From Pelargonium x hortorum (taxonomy: Eukaryota; Streptophyta; Magnoliopsida; Geraniales; Geraniaceae): DNA of 64,000 bases. The notes beneath the pieces are model-generated. The model was not told where the DNA came from. It did not search any database and was given only the letters and a program-made list of their open reading frames with translations. Positions 1 through 11,477 of this stretch are shown here, in pieces. The position numbers and the translations under genes are program-made. Each line of letters starts with the position of its first letter. Within the stretch, counting starts at the first letter, position 1. The stretch spans positions 62,001-126,000 of the forward strand of contig JAYMTJ010000014.1 of the NCBI GenBank assembly GCA_036897525.1, in the 5' to 3' direction.

Positions 1-840
1 GAATCCTAAAAGCCAGAACAGGACATGAAAGCAAATCCCCCTACTAGCTTACGAACAGAAACAAATAAGGAACAGGAACACCAGAGACAATTATTACTTA
101 GTTTAAACCAACCCTACAGACTAGAAAAAACAGCTGCCTATTAATAATGAGCTTTCCCGGGAGTTTATTAACTTGTTTCGCTAGACCTACTACAATTGGA
201 ATTGGAACTGGAAAACTTTCACTTAGACAGAAAAAAGGGCTCTTTACGCTTAAAGAAAGACTTTACAATTAAAACAGGAAAGCCAAAATCCATTAGAAAA
301 AATGTATCATTAATTTGATTTCTTATACATCTTATACATTAGATTATATTCTATCGAAACTCCCCTTTATAAACAACAATTCTTATCTCGTTAAAGTAAA
401 GCTGAAAGATGAAACTCTCGTACGTAACATAAAATAAGGACATTGAGCTAAATCCTTAAATATCTAAGAGCACTAAAACCAAAGAGACAACCTCCTTGAG
501 CCGGCTTAGAACTAATAAGAAATTCAAGACTTAAAGACCAGGAGAACAAAACCCGTAAGGTAAGGAAACTAAAGAATACAATCGGAAAGTTCTCTGCTTT
601 ACCGGCCAGTTACTGGTAGCTACAATATGCTCATCAAACGGCTTAGCTTCAATCTCACCTCACCATGAAAAAAAGAGAGTCCTCTCTGGTTAGAAAAAGC
701 ACAGGTTCTGTCTCTAACATAAACTATACAAAGCTTACAAAGAAGGTTATTCTCTTAATTCAGTATTATAGATTAATAGATTACAGTCCTCTTAGATAAC
801 TATAATTAGAAATTAGATGTTCTTTTAGGTTTATTCCTCT
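1..840. other. Spacer without a recognisable gene
   Basis: A+T-rich sequence with dense stop codons in all frames. The first 700 bases lean towards A on the plus strand. The only structured item is the AGAGAG/CTCTCT palindrome at 674-687. I see no tRNA arms, rRNA motifs or protein fragments. Confidence 0.6.
674..687. repeat. Purine-to-pyrimidine palindrome, 6-bp arms
   Basis: AGAGAG, two bases (TC), then CTCTCT. This is one of many short palindromes in the window whose left arm is all purine and right arm all pyrimidine. Confidence 0.5.
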
Positions 841-845
841 TGCTC

Positions 846-863
846 TATGTTGCTTATCGATAA
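846..863. repeat. CTATG-NN-GCTTATCGATAA repeat, copy 1
   Basis: The bases CTATG, two variable bases, then GCTTATCGATAA recur at 14908-14926. Both copies are followed by an AGGAG-type purine run. The core TTATCGATAA is itself palindromic. The downstream CGATAACGAGGAG resembles the CGATAAACACATAAGACGAGGAG repeat at 24602 with the middle missing. Confidence 0.35.
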
Positions 864-1247
864 CGAGGAGAGTGCTTTAAGAGTATAATGAGTAAGTCCA
901 CAATGCCAGTGAGTACTGTCGATACAGTTCTATGGATGCAAGTCCTTGTAGGCAAAGGTGTTACAGGAATAGCTTATCTTGATAGAAAGACAAGGAATTT
1001 AACGAATTAAAAGAGTAAGTAAATAGGGGTTCCAGGGCTTTCTAAGGCATTTTAAGTATAGGAAATCCAACCTAAAACCAAAGTACACGATCTAATTCGA
1101 GTGTAGATTTACCGTTCTGTGTCATAACTTAGTGTTACTCTCTAACCTATTAATTAAAAGGCAATGTATAAAATGAGGGGTCAAATCCACTCTATAAGCG
1201 ATTTCAATTCCTATTAATAAAGTCGTCACTACATTTTTTTTTTATTA

Positions 1248-1267
1248 GGCAAGCTTTTATGCTTGTT
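1248..1267. repeat. GCAAGC hairpin repeat, copy with 6-base loop
   Basis: GGCAAGC, loop TTTTAT, then GCTTGTT: a 5-bp CAAGC/GCTTG stem inside a longer conserved frame. Related copies lie at 1434, 1615, 29048, 36385, 45336 and 63978. The flanks are conserved and the loop varies in length and sequence, as expected for a dispersed hairpin element. Confidence 0.5.
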
Positions 1268-1433
1268 AGGACTCTTACGAATACTAATGGAAGTTATTGT
1301 TGCTTAGTATCAGAGGAATCTCTACAGGACTGTTAGAATTACTGTTCATGGTACAATCTACGTACAGGATATAGGCAAATACTTTCTTGAGACCTTAGAG
1401 TGTATTCTATTCCTTGAGCCTTTCTCATCTCAC

Positions 1434-1453
1434 GGCAAGCATTTCTGCTTGTT
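1434..1453. repeat. GCAAGC hairpin repeat, copy with ATTTCT loop
   Basis: GGCAAGC, loop ATTTCT, then GCTTGTT, 186 bases downstream of the first copy. The arms match the first copy exactly but the loop sequence differs. Confidence 0.5.
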
Positions 1454-1614
1454 GATTTCATTGAATTTGTTCTATGAGATACCCCTATTATCAGAGAGAG
1501 GATAGTATTGACTTATCAGAGGTTAGCAAGTTTATTTTGTAGTTGGGCAAGTTCTATTCCCTTAGTCTGGATAGTCTTTATCTTAATGTCTTAGCTAGAC
1601 TTCGATTGTATTTA

Positions 1615-1629
1615 GGCAAGCTTGTTAGA
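1615..1629. repeat. GCAAGC hairpin repeat, loopless copy
   Basis: GGCAAGCTTGTTAGA keeps both flanks of the hairpin repeat but lacks the loop and one arm, so the two halves are fused. A similar loopless form lies at 29048. This could be a hairpin deletion or the form before expansion. Confidence 0.4.
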
Positions 1630-2379
1630 GTATCCTTAGAGTCTATAGTATTCAGAGTAGAGTGTATTAGTCTTTATCAGTAGTGAAAAGAGGTAATCTC
1701 TCAAGTCTTTGGTCGACCAAGGCCCTAGCCAAACCTTGATTAAGGGACCTCTTTGAAGCCCTCGAATGAATGCTTTGCTGAGTATAGAATTTTGTAAAGT
1801 GGGAGCCTATGGACACTAAAAGGCACTGCTCTTATTTTTTTGCTTTCTTTAGCTTTCCTCCAGGCACTCAGGGTATTTGATGGGCTGTGAAGTGAAATCC
1901 GTTACCTCATACAATATCAATATAAGCTCTCCGGTCAATCTTGTCGGTAAATAATAAATAAGTGATCCCGTGGGTCGTTCGTACATCGTCTGCTTAATAG
2001 AAAACGACAAACATGAGAACAGAATTCTAATACGGAACAAGAAACATGAACTCTCGCTAATACTGATCGACTACCTAAAGAAAGTACGAACTCTCTCACT
2101 TCTACATTAGAATGCTCTCTCAATAGTAGATCTCATTTCCTTCCCGCGCCTTATGAACTTCAGCATAACCAAATGGAATCGACTTCAACTCTTTTCTTTG
2201 TTTTTTCTATTTCGAACCTAGTACTCATAAGATATAAAACAAGTGCTCTACGAATTTGACGAACATGAAATGAGACTCCTATCATAAAATGACACTCCTA
2301 GACTAAGATATATAAACCGAACTACAACAGAATACAAATAGCTACACTAAGTAAGCAGTCAAAGGAAGAACTAAACTCA

Positions 2380-2445
2380 AATCATCCAAGGCTTAAGTAA
2401 GGCTGCCTTGTTCTACCAGCTAAACCGCAGGTCTTTACCAATATG
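2380..2445 (-). pseudogene. tRNA-like fragment (D-arm and anticodon arm)
   Basis: The reverse complement contains GCGGTTTAGCTGGTAGAAC, a D-arm-like string, followed by an AGGC...GCCTT segment where an anticodon arm would sit. The expected T-loop is not clear (TTTGAG instead of GTTCAA). It resembles trnG or trnW remnants only weakly, so I treat it as a broken tRNA or chance similarity. Confidence 0.2.
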
Positions 2446-4655
2446 TATTTATTATGACCATCCTGTACCCAAAGAGAATACCCTACCTGTAAAACCTTAC
2501 TCTATTACTTAATTTGCATTACAAAATACCGGAACACTGAGCTTCTTTTTGCAGACAAGCGGAACATAAAAATAAGTGTTACTTACTCTAATAAGAAAGA
2601 AATTCCTAAAATTATACATGGTAAAGTCTCTTTTCTTTAGGGGCTTGGAAATATCCATAAGTGGGGTTGATCTGTAAAAAAACTTTATTTATGTCAAGCT
2701 TGTCTATAAAATAAAAATGACAGGTCCGGGTCGTGTTTTTGAGAAAGTCCTGTTCTGTGTAAAACATTGCTACAAGGGGCATTTCATCTGTGCAAATAGG
2801 GGGATAAAAGTCTATAAAGCGCTTTCTTTGTGACCCATTTAAGGTTTCTCCATTTCTTCGTTTTACTAAAGTTTTCAAGACTTTCTTTTGCAGGAACCTC
2901 GTATTTTTTTTATAAGCACCTTAACTCGTAGTTTTTTGATGCCCTTTCATTAATAGAATCAGGTACATAATCAGTAAAATGTTACCCTTTCTAAGAATTA
3001 AAAGACTTTTTTTTTTATTTGGTTGTATTGCCACACGAAAACCTAAAAAAAGAAAGATGAAGTATTAGAGTCTCCTGCACCCTGCCTGTTTATGAGTCCC
3101 GCATATGTAATTATGTAATATACACAAGCTATCTGAAAATAATTAAAGAAGATGCATATGATAACTGTGCCGAAACTATTAAAGGACCCACGAGAGGATA
3201 TATAACAGGAGGCTCATGAGCGCTGCTATGTATTATCAAATTCTCGAGTTTACTGTATAAACTTGCTCATACTCATAAGATACTGGATACTTTATTAATT
3301 AGCATACAGAATAAATAAAGTCTAATGGATGACAAGTGCGCCTGTAGGATAATTTTTCGTGAAAACCGAACCTTTTATTTACACGCTTCCTTTAGGTTCT
3401 GCTAAGAGGGAAATAAATACTCTTTACTTACTTTTATGAGTTTTTTTAACTCGCCTTTTTTATTAGAGAGTGTCTGCCGTATCCCAAAAGTATTTGATTT
3501 GTCCAGTTATTTACTAAGATTTTGGAATTTCTGGGAGCCTCAGGAGCTGCCTAATATAATTAGAATATTCAGAATCAATTTATGTTTACTTCAGTAAGAA
3601 TATGTCCTATTTTCTGATTATCCGTGTTCAATTTAGTTTTTACTTTTAATTTAATATTAGAGCTAGAAATTCTATAAGGAATACTAGGAAACAGCACGTA
3701 TAAATACCAAAATAGTCTATCTCTAATAAGTCAAGATCAAGCCTTAATGCTTTTAAGAAACCGGAATGAGACACTAAAAAACTCAGTTGAGTTGAAAGGT
3801 ATAATCCAAACCCGTAGTATAAAAGTCTTGGAACGTAACTCTTAAAATATATATAGGTACCATACTTTGTACTTTATTATCTTGGTACAGAAGCATTGAG
3901 TTCCCTTAGAAGCTTATATACGAAGGAAAGCTTTTGGTATAGAAAAAAGTTGTTAGTTAAAAGAATCCAGTAAAGGTAGGCGCTTTCTTGGTAGCATAAT
4001 TAAAGCCTCCTCAATTATCTAAGCATATACCAGTTCTATGCTTTAGAGTTCGGTTCTGTCTTATATTATCTAATATAGCCTAGAAAACTATTTCTTTTAA
4101 GACCTTCATTGCTATAGAGTTACCAGTTGAGAAGCACAAGGTATTCTATTTAGACTTCATTTAGCAACACTAATTAGATCGAGCATCTCCTATCTATATA
4201 TTTACTGATGCAGTGTCTTAACTCTTATCCCATGAGTTTTTCTAACTACAAAGTCCTAAAATGCACGCAAAAGGGTACCCGAACTCAAGATAATTGACAT
4301 TCCTGGATAGTTTAACCTTGTTTGTTCAACTTCATTTTAAGTCCTTAGCCATTGACAGATCGAATAATCTTAGGTTTTCCATACTAAAATTTCAAATTTA
4401 CAAAGAGCACTTCTTCGGTTTTGTATATTGCTTGTCAATTACAATTATAGGGGATACCTAAGGAGAACTTGATCCTGGACTTTCGTACTTAACTATACCC
4501 TTAACTAAAAGACTCTATTCAGTCCGTCCTGGAATACCGGCGTATAGATATTAAAGTAGTTATACAGTAAGAAATCCTTCTTGCCTTGCAGAACAGTTCC
4601 CAGTACTAATTAGTAAATTAAATTCTATTCTTTCTTGGATTCGGAGGAAAAAAGA

Positions 4656-4665
4656 AGGAGCTCCT
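4656..4665. repeat. AGGAGCTCCT palindrome, copy 1
   Basis: A perfect 10-base palindrome of the purine-to-pyrimidine type. The identical 10-mer recurs at 22365-22374. Confidence 0.45.
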
Positions 4666-5580
4666 CAATACTTTTTCTAGTCTAACCAGGATCCTAATAG
4701 AATTCGTATTAATACTTTGTTCTGTATTTTCTTTTGAGTCTACGACAAAATTATTAAAAATACCTTAAACTAAAATGTATATAGACCCCCAAGTGGAATG
4801 TTATGTTGTCTCTCTTTATAGAACTTCATATTCCTCGAATTTCATTAAACACTTAATTTGTTATTTGTTTCAGAGCAAAGTTCGTTACTATATACTATAA
4901 TAAAAAAAGTAGGGGCTAAAGCTTTGTTCTACACAATTTTTTTTAATTTCTATATCATAGAAGCGCAGTCTAGAGTTTAGTTTTTTGAAGGAGTTCGGAT
5001 CGAATTACGTTAATACAGGAATTGGGGGAATAGTCGTGTTTTGCTTAATTGACTCTGAAGTGCTGCTTAATTTATATTAACGCCTTAAGCGTTGCTTTGC
5101 TGTAAAACTTGGTGAGGATTTACCTTTAGCCTGTAAGTAAAGCCCTCCTACTTAGGAAAGTAGCAGCCTCAAAACTTCAGAAAAGAAAAGAGATTAGTAC
5201 ACTTTAAACCTGCTACAGGATAACTTGTGCAATTCAATTTTTTGAAAGAAAGTCAAAGCTTAACTATTCTTCTTAAAAAAGTTTTAAGGCTTCTTTTGTC
5301 CCGCACAGGTGTTTTTAAACAACTGAGTTGAAGGGAATATTCCTCAAACAAGTATATTATATCTACTACAGCGTCTAGAATCTCTCTTATTGCCCTTATC
5401 AAGAGCATACTTTTCTAACTAAAGTCAATTTTCAATCTAAACCGGCTTTGCTTTGTGTCCTAATAAACCATCCGGAAGGAAGGAGAGCCCTAATCGTTTC
5501 GTTAGCCTCGCTTGAATAGAGAAATAGGGGATTCTTTTATAACGAGTAAATAAGAGTACAAAACTTCTGCACGTGCACGA

Positions 5581-5650
5581 ATAAGTATTTAAAACTTGGC
5601 AGAGCTGTGAGTCCTTGAGTGGGAATGTCGTAGGTTCAAAACAAACAAGA
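5581..5650 (+). pseudogene. trnW-CCA-like relic
   Basis: From about 5588 the sequence follows the layout of plant organelle trnW. A damaged D-arm (CTTGGCAGAGC) comes first, then an anticodon region AGTCCTTGAG in place of TCTCCAAA, then GGGAATGTCGTAGGTTCAAA, which closely matches the trnW variable loop and T-arm (CCAATGTCGTAGGTTCAAAT). The 3' half of the T-stem and the acceptor stem are lost. This is the clearest of the trnW-like remnants on the plus strand. The comparison is from memory and unaligned by software. Confidence 0.35.
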
Positions 5651-6081
5651 AGGATGCCTCTTCGTACCAAGCTCAAGTTAGAAAATAACTAGTAACAGAA
5701 AATTCAGTGAATTCAAACTACTAACTTGTTAGACCCAAACAAGGGACCCGGAGGAAACGCTTTAGAAGGCTCCTAGGATCCAATTGATTTGATCAAGCTG
5801 CACCGGAAAATTAACAACTTCGCCTTAATAGCTTCAGAATCTCACACGATAAATGTATTTATTACAGCTCGAGGTATCATTAGATACTAAAAAAATAACG
5901 TGCAAACGAGACAACTTTTTCGAAAAGAAAGCCGGGGTACGAACTAAACTCTCTGATTAGAATCTTTTTATACATATGTATTGAGGAAATTTGTTTTAGG
6001 AACTAGGAGCGTCTAGTAGAGGGGTAACTTATGACCTAGAGAATTTTTGCTTTTCGCTTTATTTCATAAAGGAGGCATAAC
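5651..6081. other. Spacer ending in a Shine-Dalgarno-like sequence
   Basis: No gene is seen. The notable element is AAAGGAGG at 6068-6075, six bases upstream of an ATG. Confidence 0.4.
6068..6075 (+). promoter_or_regulatory. Shine-Dalgarno-like sequence
   Basis: AAAGGAGG is a full match to a bacterial-type ribosome binding site, six bases before the ATG at 6082. Purine runs are common here, so chance is a serious possibility. Plant mitochondria are not known to depend on such sites. Confidence 0.2.
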
Positions 6082-6306
6082 ATGCGTGAAAAAACCAAGC
6101 TAATCAGGGTCAGTACAATTGAGGTAGTTTGTATAATCTTACCGAAGGGGCTTCCCCTTGAAATGGAAATGAAAGAACTTTCTTTTGTAGAAAAGCTCAC
6201 TCTATTTGATTTGCATTGCAGGATATTTCATTTATTCCTTAAAAAGTTTAAACCAATTCAATTTGTTGGGTTTGTACAGGGGTTACATATAAAGTTTTTA
6301 TTATAA
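6082..6306 (+). CDS. Short ORF, possible but unproven gene (74 codons)
   Basis: This is the only ORF in the window with a textbook start context: AAAGGAGG, six bases, ATG. The product would have 74 residues. It has a Lys/Arg-rich start (MREKTKLIR), a hydrophobic stretch at about residues 14-20 (VVCIILP), a Glu-rich middle (LEMEMKE), and a Leu/Phe/Lys-rich tail ending in FLL. I recognise no family. Residues around 22-27 (KGLPLE) are encoded by a perfect 15-base palindrome (6145-6159) of the type scattered through noncoding parts of the window, which argues against a conserved gene. Its length is within chance expectation, so I treat it as a weak candidate. Confidence 0.12.
   Translation: MREKTKLIRVSTIEVVCIILPKGLPLEMEMKELSFVEKLTLFDLHCRIFHLFLKKFKPIQFVGFVQGLHIKFLL
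6145..6159. repeat. Purine-to-pyrimidine palindrome, 6-bp arms
   Basis: AAGGGG, CTT, CCCCTT: perfect 6-bp arms around three bases. Close relatives in form lie at 11463, 37835 and 43967. Confidence 0.5.
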
Positions 6307-6640
6307 ACTTCCGTTACGTGGACCCGCTGCTTACTGAAGAGGCTCTGGTGATTAGGGTGATTTAGACATTTAAGTGTTTAGTGCTTACTTTTAGGAAAGT
6401 AGGCTCTTGTGAGCGAGCATCATCCCCTAGAATACAGGCAAGTTTTGTCCAAGCGCCTCCTAGGGAAGATAGAAGGCTAAGGATCCTTTAATTTGTGACT
6501 TAGAAAATGCAGGAAACTAAACTGGTAAAACACGAGCTTATTTAAAACTCCTAGCCGTACCAATAACGGCCGAGGTAATATCCCTTAACTACTTACCTAA
6601 TACACTGTAAACTACCCCCTTTTTAAGAGAATACACTAAC
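6307..6640. other. Spacer
   Basis: No gene or strong structure. A string near 6520-6560 (GGTAAAACACGAGC) faintly recalls a tRNA D-arm, but no matching T-arm follows. Confidence 0.4.
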
Positions 6641-7300
6641 TCTTTTCTCTATGTATCTATCTATTCCAAATACATAATACACCTAACCATAAAGTAATAC
6701 AGAGAGCAATAAGGCTGGGAATAAGGAAGACTCCTACAAAGAATACAACTAAGAGAGTATTATAGCTCATAAGAAAGCTGGTTTAGCTATGAAGAGGCGG
6801 ATAGGTCTAGCTAAGAAAACCGGGATACAGAAAGCTATTAAAACAAGTAAGATTAAGAGTAGGCATATAGGTAGGAGTAAGAAAAAAGCAAGTTAATAAA
6901 TAAGTTTTTATTTTACAGGAGTAGTCTAAGTTATATACTTTTAAAGTAAAGCTTGTCTTTCCATTATAAATCTCTTAAACAGGAATCTCTGAAGTAGAAG
7001 CTTTTCCAAAAGGGTAGATATATAAGGATTTCTTAAGTAGGGTACAGAAGGAGAATATAGCTATCAGCATACCGAGTAGGCGTATTAGTAAGAGTAACCA
7101 AGAAAAGTTAGTATAGAGTGTGCGTCTATAAGGTATTCATGTTCTGCTTGTTTTAGTATCTGGGGCTAATGGGAATATAGAAGTAAGTCTATTAAAAAAG
7201 AAAGTATAGCTGCTTGATAGGCTCTAACAATTCAAGTAAGAAAGGTGTTGGGTTGGTTTGAGTAATAAGAGAGTGAATACGAAAGTTAATCTCTAAGAAT
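6641..7300. repeat. Purine-rich low-complexity cluster
   Basis: The plus strand is rich in AAG, TAAG and GGAGTAAG words (for example TATAGCTCATAAGAAAGC, then AAGTAAGATTAAGAGTAGG). The same vocabulary reappears near 24.3, 25.7, 30.5, 34.8, 38.2, 45.5 and 60.5 kb. No coding potential is visible. It looks like diverged simple-sequence or dispersed-repeat material. Confidence 0.4.
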
Positions 7301-7615
7301 AGGGAAAGGTATAAGAATTGAATTTTAAGTATCACATAATTAGATATGGGTCCCTAACAGAGCTTTCAGTAAAAGCGCAGAATGTCATAACTTTAGAGCA
7401 TGCTACACAGTTTCAAGTACTCTACAAGGAGGGGACTTAACTTAAAGTGGTCCTATCGTAACTTTTTACGTGTGATCTTGTTTGGATGAAATACTTAATT
7501 TAGTAAAGTTTTTGTCTACCAATGAATGATCTTTTTTTTTTGAACTAGCTATGCCAAAACCTATATATATGGGAACCTTTAATCAAGTTTTTTTTATGGG
7601 TTAATTGCTTGGATT

Positions 7616-7635
7616 CAGTATAGTATAGTATAGTA
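7616..7635. repeat. Short TATAG microsatellite
   Basis: About four consecutive 5-base units (AGTAT/TATAG phase), ending in TAGTAGG. A simple slippage repeat. Confidence 0.7.
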
Positions 7636-10600
7636 GGTTTCTACAAAGGGGGCTTGTCAATTGCTTACCTAGTGCGGTAGGATTTAGGATAGAACTGCTC
7701 AATTAATTAAAAGTAGACAAAGCTCCTTATGTAACTAATGTAAGAAATAAAACCTTCTACTTAAAACGCAAAACCCCGTAAATTACATGACTTCTTTTAC
7801 ATACACTTTATATAAGTTAAGAATTACCCACCCTTTAAGAAATCCTAGAATTTTGCTTCTGTAGTATTCTCTACTAGGAATTCATAGAAATTCACTCACT
7901 GGACTAGCACGCTTAAAATAAAATAGATAGACTTTTTCAAATCTATGTTTTATGCTATATACTATACGGTCAGGAATTAAGGACTTATAAATAAGCAGTC
8001 TCTTTCTTAGACTAAAACTGGGAACTCTAAAGTTCTAATTTTGAGCAGAGTCAGAGTCAGTTTATCAGGCAATTAAAGACAAGCGGTAGTAGCTTTGACT
8101 TAGTCTCACAAACACAAAAGCGTAGGGTTCGTTCTTTATCTTTAATGCGTAAGTTAAGCTCTTAAGTATTCCTTAACTTGCTAACTTGAATTTATGATAC
8201 AGCTTATGAGCTTACACAGGACTCTCACTTTTGGTATATGCGGGAAAAACCCAAATGCTTACTTAATTCCCGGTACATTATTTTTGATAATGGATTCGGA
8301 CTGAGATTCTCCTTGAGTTGAGAGTATAGATGGGTGTTCCAGATCTTTGTTTGTGAGATTCCGATTCTTAAGAAATTGCTAAGAGATAGGTTTAGGAACT
8401 CTATTAATCGTAACTTGTAGACTTTGGTTATTACCAATCCTGTGAATAAAATAAAGTATCTTCCTTGTAACAATTAAGAGCACGAAAAGTGAAGATTAGA
8501 ATCTCTTATATAATATAGAAGAAACTTGAAATCTATCGGCTAAGTTCCTGCATTTGTTTAAGAATAGCGGATATTATATCAACGTGAATCTGAACTTCGA
8601 TTGTCTTGTCTTATAGATTCTCTAAGCCTTGATTAGTAGACGGTTTAGAGAGTACATGAAAAGTTGTTACATCAACACTCGAATTAGGCTGTGTACGAGG
8701 GTTCTAACCAGATATTCAAGTATTCCACTTAGGTACAGATTGTGAAATATGTCCTCGGTTCGCATCCAATTTCTTCTATTTTTTTTATATGTCTAGAATT
8801 CCTTTTAGTAAATGCTACTTGACAATAAGACCCGTAATTATTATGTAATCTAAACCTGATTCAGATAAAAAGCTAAAACTCTATCGTGAAACCTTGACTA
8901 ACCCAGGTCAGGTACTTTCTACTCTATTAAGAGTTCCTCGAATCAGATAAAGGTAGCCCCTTACTAAAGGGTACGAGAGTGCTATACAGATAAAGATAGT
9001 TAATATTGGCCAGCCTTGTGGGGCACTTGTCAAACATGCGATATGTAGGGCGCTTTTAGGGTATATTTATAGGGCCCTCTGCAAGCTTAAGAAGTACATT
9101 TTTCATCTTTTTATAATATAAGAACCTGATAATTACAAGGGTATCCTTAAGGTAGTCTCTTAGCCCAACATTATCCTATAAGCCCTTTCGAATTTTCCAC
9201 CAGCCTATTCTTCTTAAATTAAATAACAAGGCACTTAAAAAAAGAGAAAGACTTTGGCAGTTTTAATAGCTAGGAATCCTCTAAAACCTATGCTCTAATA
9301 GCAGGAAATTAAACCTTAATTTACAGAGAAAGATACTAAGATTACTTGACCAGTAGTTCCTTAAAGGGACTGCTCTGATTCATACAGTAATGTATCCTGC
9401 TTAACCTCGCTACTTTGCATATCTCTTACCGAAAAGCTCCTCTCAAAAAGAGCTCTGTTAATAGAGTTATACTCATTTTATATTATAATAGACTCCTATA
9501 TTCTTTATACATAACAGGGCTTTACTAAATTGGATTTATATTATAGTAACAGCCACTAAAAAGGGGTGTTCCACAGATAAGTAAATTCACCACCACAAAC
9601 TACTCGAAATTCTTTGCAAACAATATAGTATCCAAAACTCAGAATTAGAAAGACCACTTAGAGTTCAGGTGAACAGGTACTCCTCGGTACAAGAAGGTTT
9701 TTAACTTAATTATATCCTTGTAAGAAGTTATCCCACAAAAATAAGTAACAAAAGCGCTGATTAAGTGTTCTATACTCCAAAATAGTAATAGTTAGAGGTC
9801 TACCAGATATTTATAATAAACTAACTCTACAAGCAGTAGATTGAGTCATTTTCCATCCGCTTTGAAAATATAGTAATAAAACTTTTCTTTCAACCTATAG
9901 TATAGACCGGGGCTTGCCCTTTTCTTATGTCAAGACCGAGTACTGTTCCAGAGAAAGGGTTGCAAAAAGTCTTAGACAATTCAGCAAAACTAGAAACTTA
10001 AGTAGGATAGGACAGAAATTTTGGGTTTTTTCAATTATCCGTTTTAGTCTGTCTAATTTATATCTCGTAATCTTTTGTTTAGGATTTTCCTGAATATTTT
10101 GAAGTTGGCGACTCTTTTGTTAATAGTCTATCAAGAGTTCTCTGTAAAGCACTTAGATAGGTTTCAAAGCTTCAGCTTCATACCCTAAACTCTATTTCAC
10201 AGCTTGGCTATTATTAAACAATAAAAGTAAAATCCTCGAAATTCCCTATTTTGAGCGGTTAATGAAAATGAAAAGAAGGGTCTTCGCAGTAATTTGTATC
10301 GATTTCTCACTAGGCAAAGAACTTGACAATTGCAGAATCTAGGAATCCTGCGTAGAAAATCTGACTAATTTAGAGCTATTCCTTTATTTGAGATATCCTC
10401 TTCTAGAATTGAAGTGAAGAAAGAAAAGGGTTAAAGAAAGAAAGAACTTTTGTAGATCAAGAAGGATAGGTTGTAGTTCTATCAGGAAACTCTCTTTTGA
10501 AGTATGAAAGCCTTTTATGTTAGTATGAATTTTCTGTCTCTTATTAAAGCTTTGTAAAGGTATATACATTTTTTTTTTGACAAATAAACCAAAAAGGATT

Positions 10601-11462
10601 AAACGTCCTGCAGTCTGCCGTACTGAGGAATGTACCTAATGTTTATTTTATAGAAAAATTTTGAAATTAAAGAGGAATCCAGGAACCCGAAAGAAAGGTA
10701 TATCTCCTTACTAAGAGTAAGAGTGCCACTAAGAGGTTATGAATGAAAGTAGGTAAGAAGACCCAGCTAAAGAATCCCTTAATTTACTAAGTTAAGCTAG
10801 CTTATAGTCCCTGTAACCCCGGTATTTATGTAAAGGGTCCTATTCCGACTAGACTCGTAAGCTGGGATATCAAGCTTCTACCTTCAAGATAGAGCATTTT
10901 GATATTATAAAGGGAAACCTACTATTAGTTTTCTAATACCCGTTAAAGTAACTTGAATTGAGCTGGTTTATATAATAGTACTTAAGACTTAAACCTTATC
11001 GAATTCTGTTACGAAGCACGGCTTCAAAAAACAAAAAGTTTGTGTATCGCAGAGTACGTTTAATTAATAAAAAACGAATTTCTAAAATGAAATTGACTCC
11101 GGGAGCATATCCACCTATAGAGATATAAAGGAAGCCTATTAAGAATAAGAAGGGTTTTCCTCATGGGATATATAAAACTTCTTACAAAAGGTCCTAATCT
11201 CTGCTTGGACCTTATTCTAATTAGTTAGACAAATTTACATTAATCCACCTTCATGTACTGTACTAGAAATCACGAACTAAAGGGTATTTATTTCGAAGTC
11301 TTTAAAAAGAAAGTATTCCTTCTAAACCTGAATTGACTCTACTTATTAACTTATTAGTGGTCGTACCTGTTATGAGAGGAGTCATTTCATTTGGTGGATA
11401 AACCAGATATAGAATACAATAACTTGGACCCTCCTAAGCTATTTTTTCTTTTATAAAGTATA

Positions 11463-11477
11463 AAGAGGGTGCCTCTT
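11463..11477. repeat. Purine-to-pyrimidine palindrome, 6-bp arms
   Basis: AAGAGG, GTG, CCTCTT: perfect 6-bp arms. The arms are identical to those at 43967-43982, where the centre is GATG instead of GTG. Confidence 0.55.

Larger units (their letters stand above)
841..1790. other. T/G-rich patch with a cluster of small hairpin repeats
   Basis: The plus strand is rich in T and G, with recurring words such as CTTGTTAG, AGAGT and TAGTCTTTATC. Read on the minus strand it resembles the A/C-rich clusters near 24.3 kb and 45.5 kb (AACAAGC, TAAAGACTA). It carries three copies of the GCAAGC/GCTTGT hairpin repeat (1248, 1434, 1615) and a GCTTATCGATAA motif at 852-863. No gene is visible. Confidence 0.5.
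1791..5580. other. Long spacer with little structure
   Basis: About 3.8 kb with no supported gene. It holds one tRNA-like fragment (2380-2445), two R-to-Y palindromes (4656-4665, 5334-5343) and many T runs. The small ORFs here have no recognisable motifs and no clear initiation signals. Confidence 0.55.

Noticed and set aside
481-530. GAGCCGGC string considered as group II intron domain V
   Set aside because: No complementary GGTTC-type arm at the right distance and no AGC catalytic triad. The same holds for GAGCCGCG near 58780.
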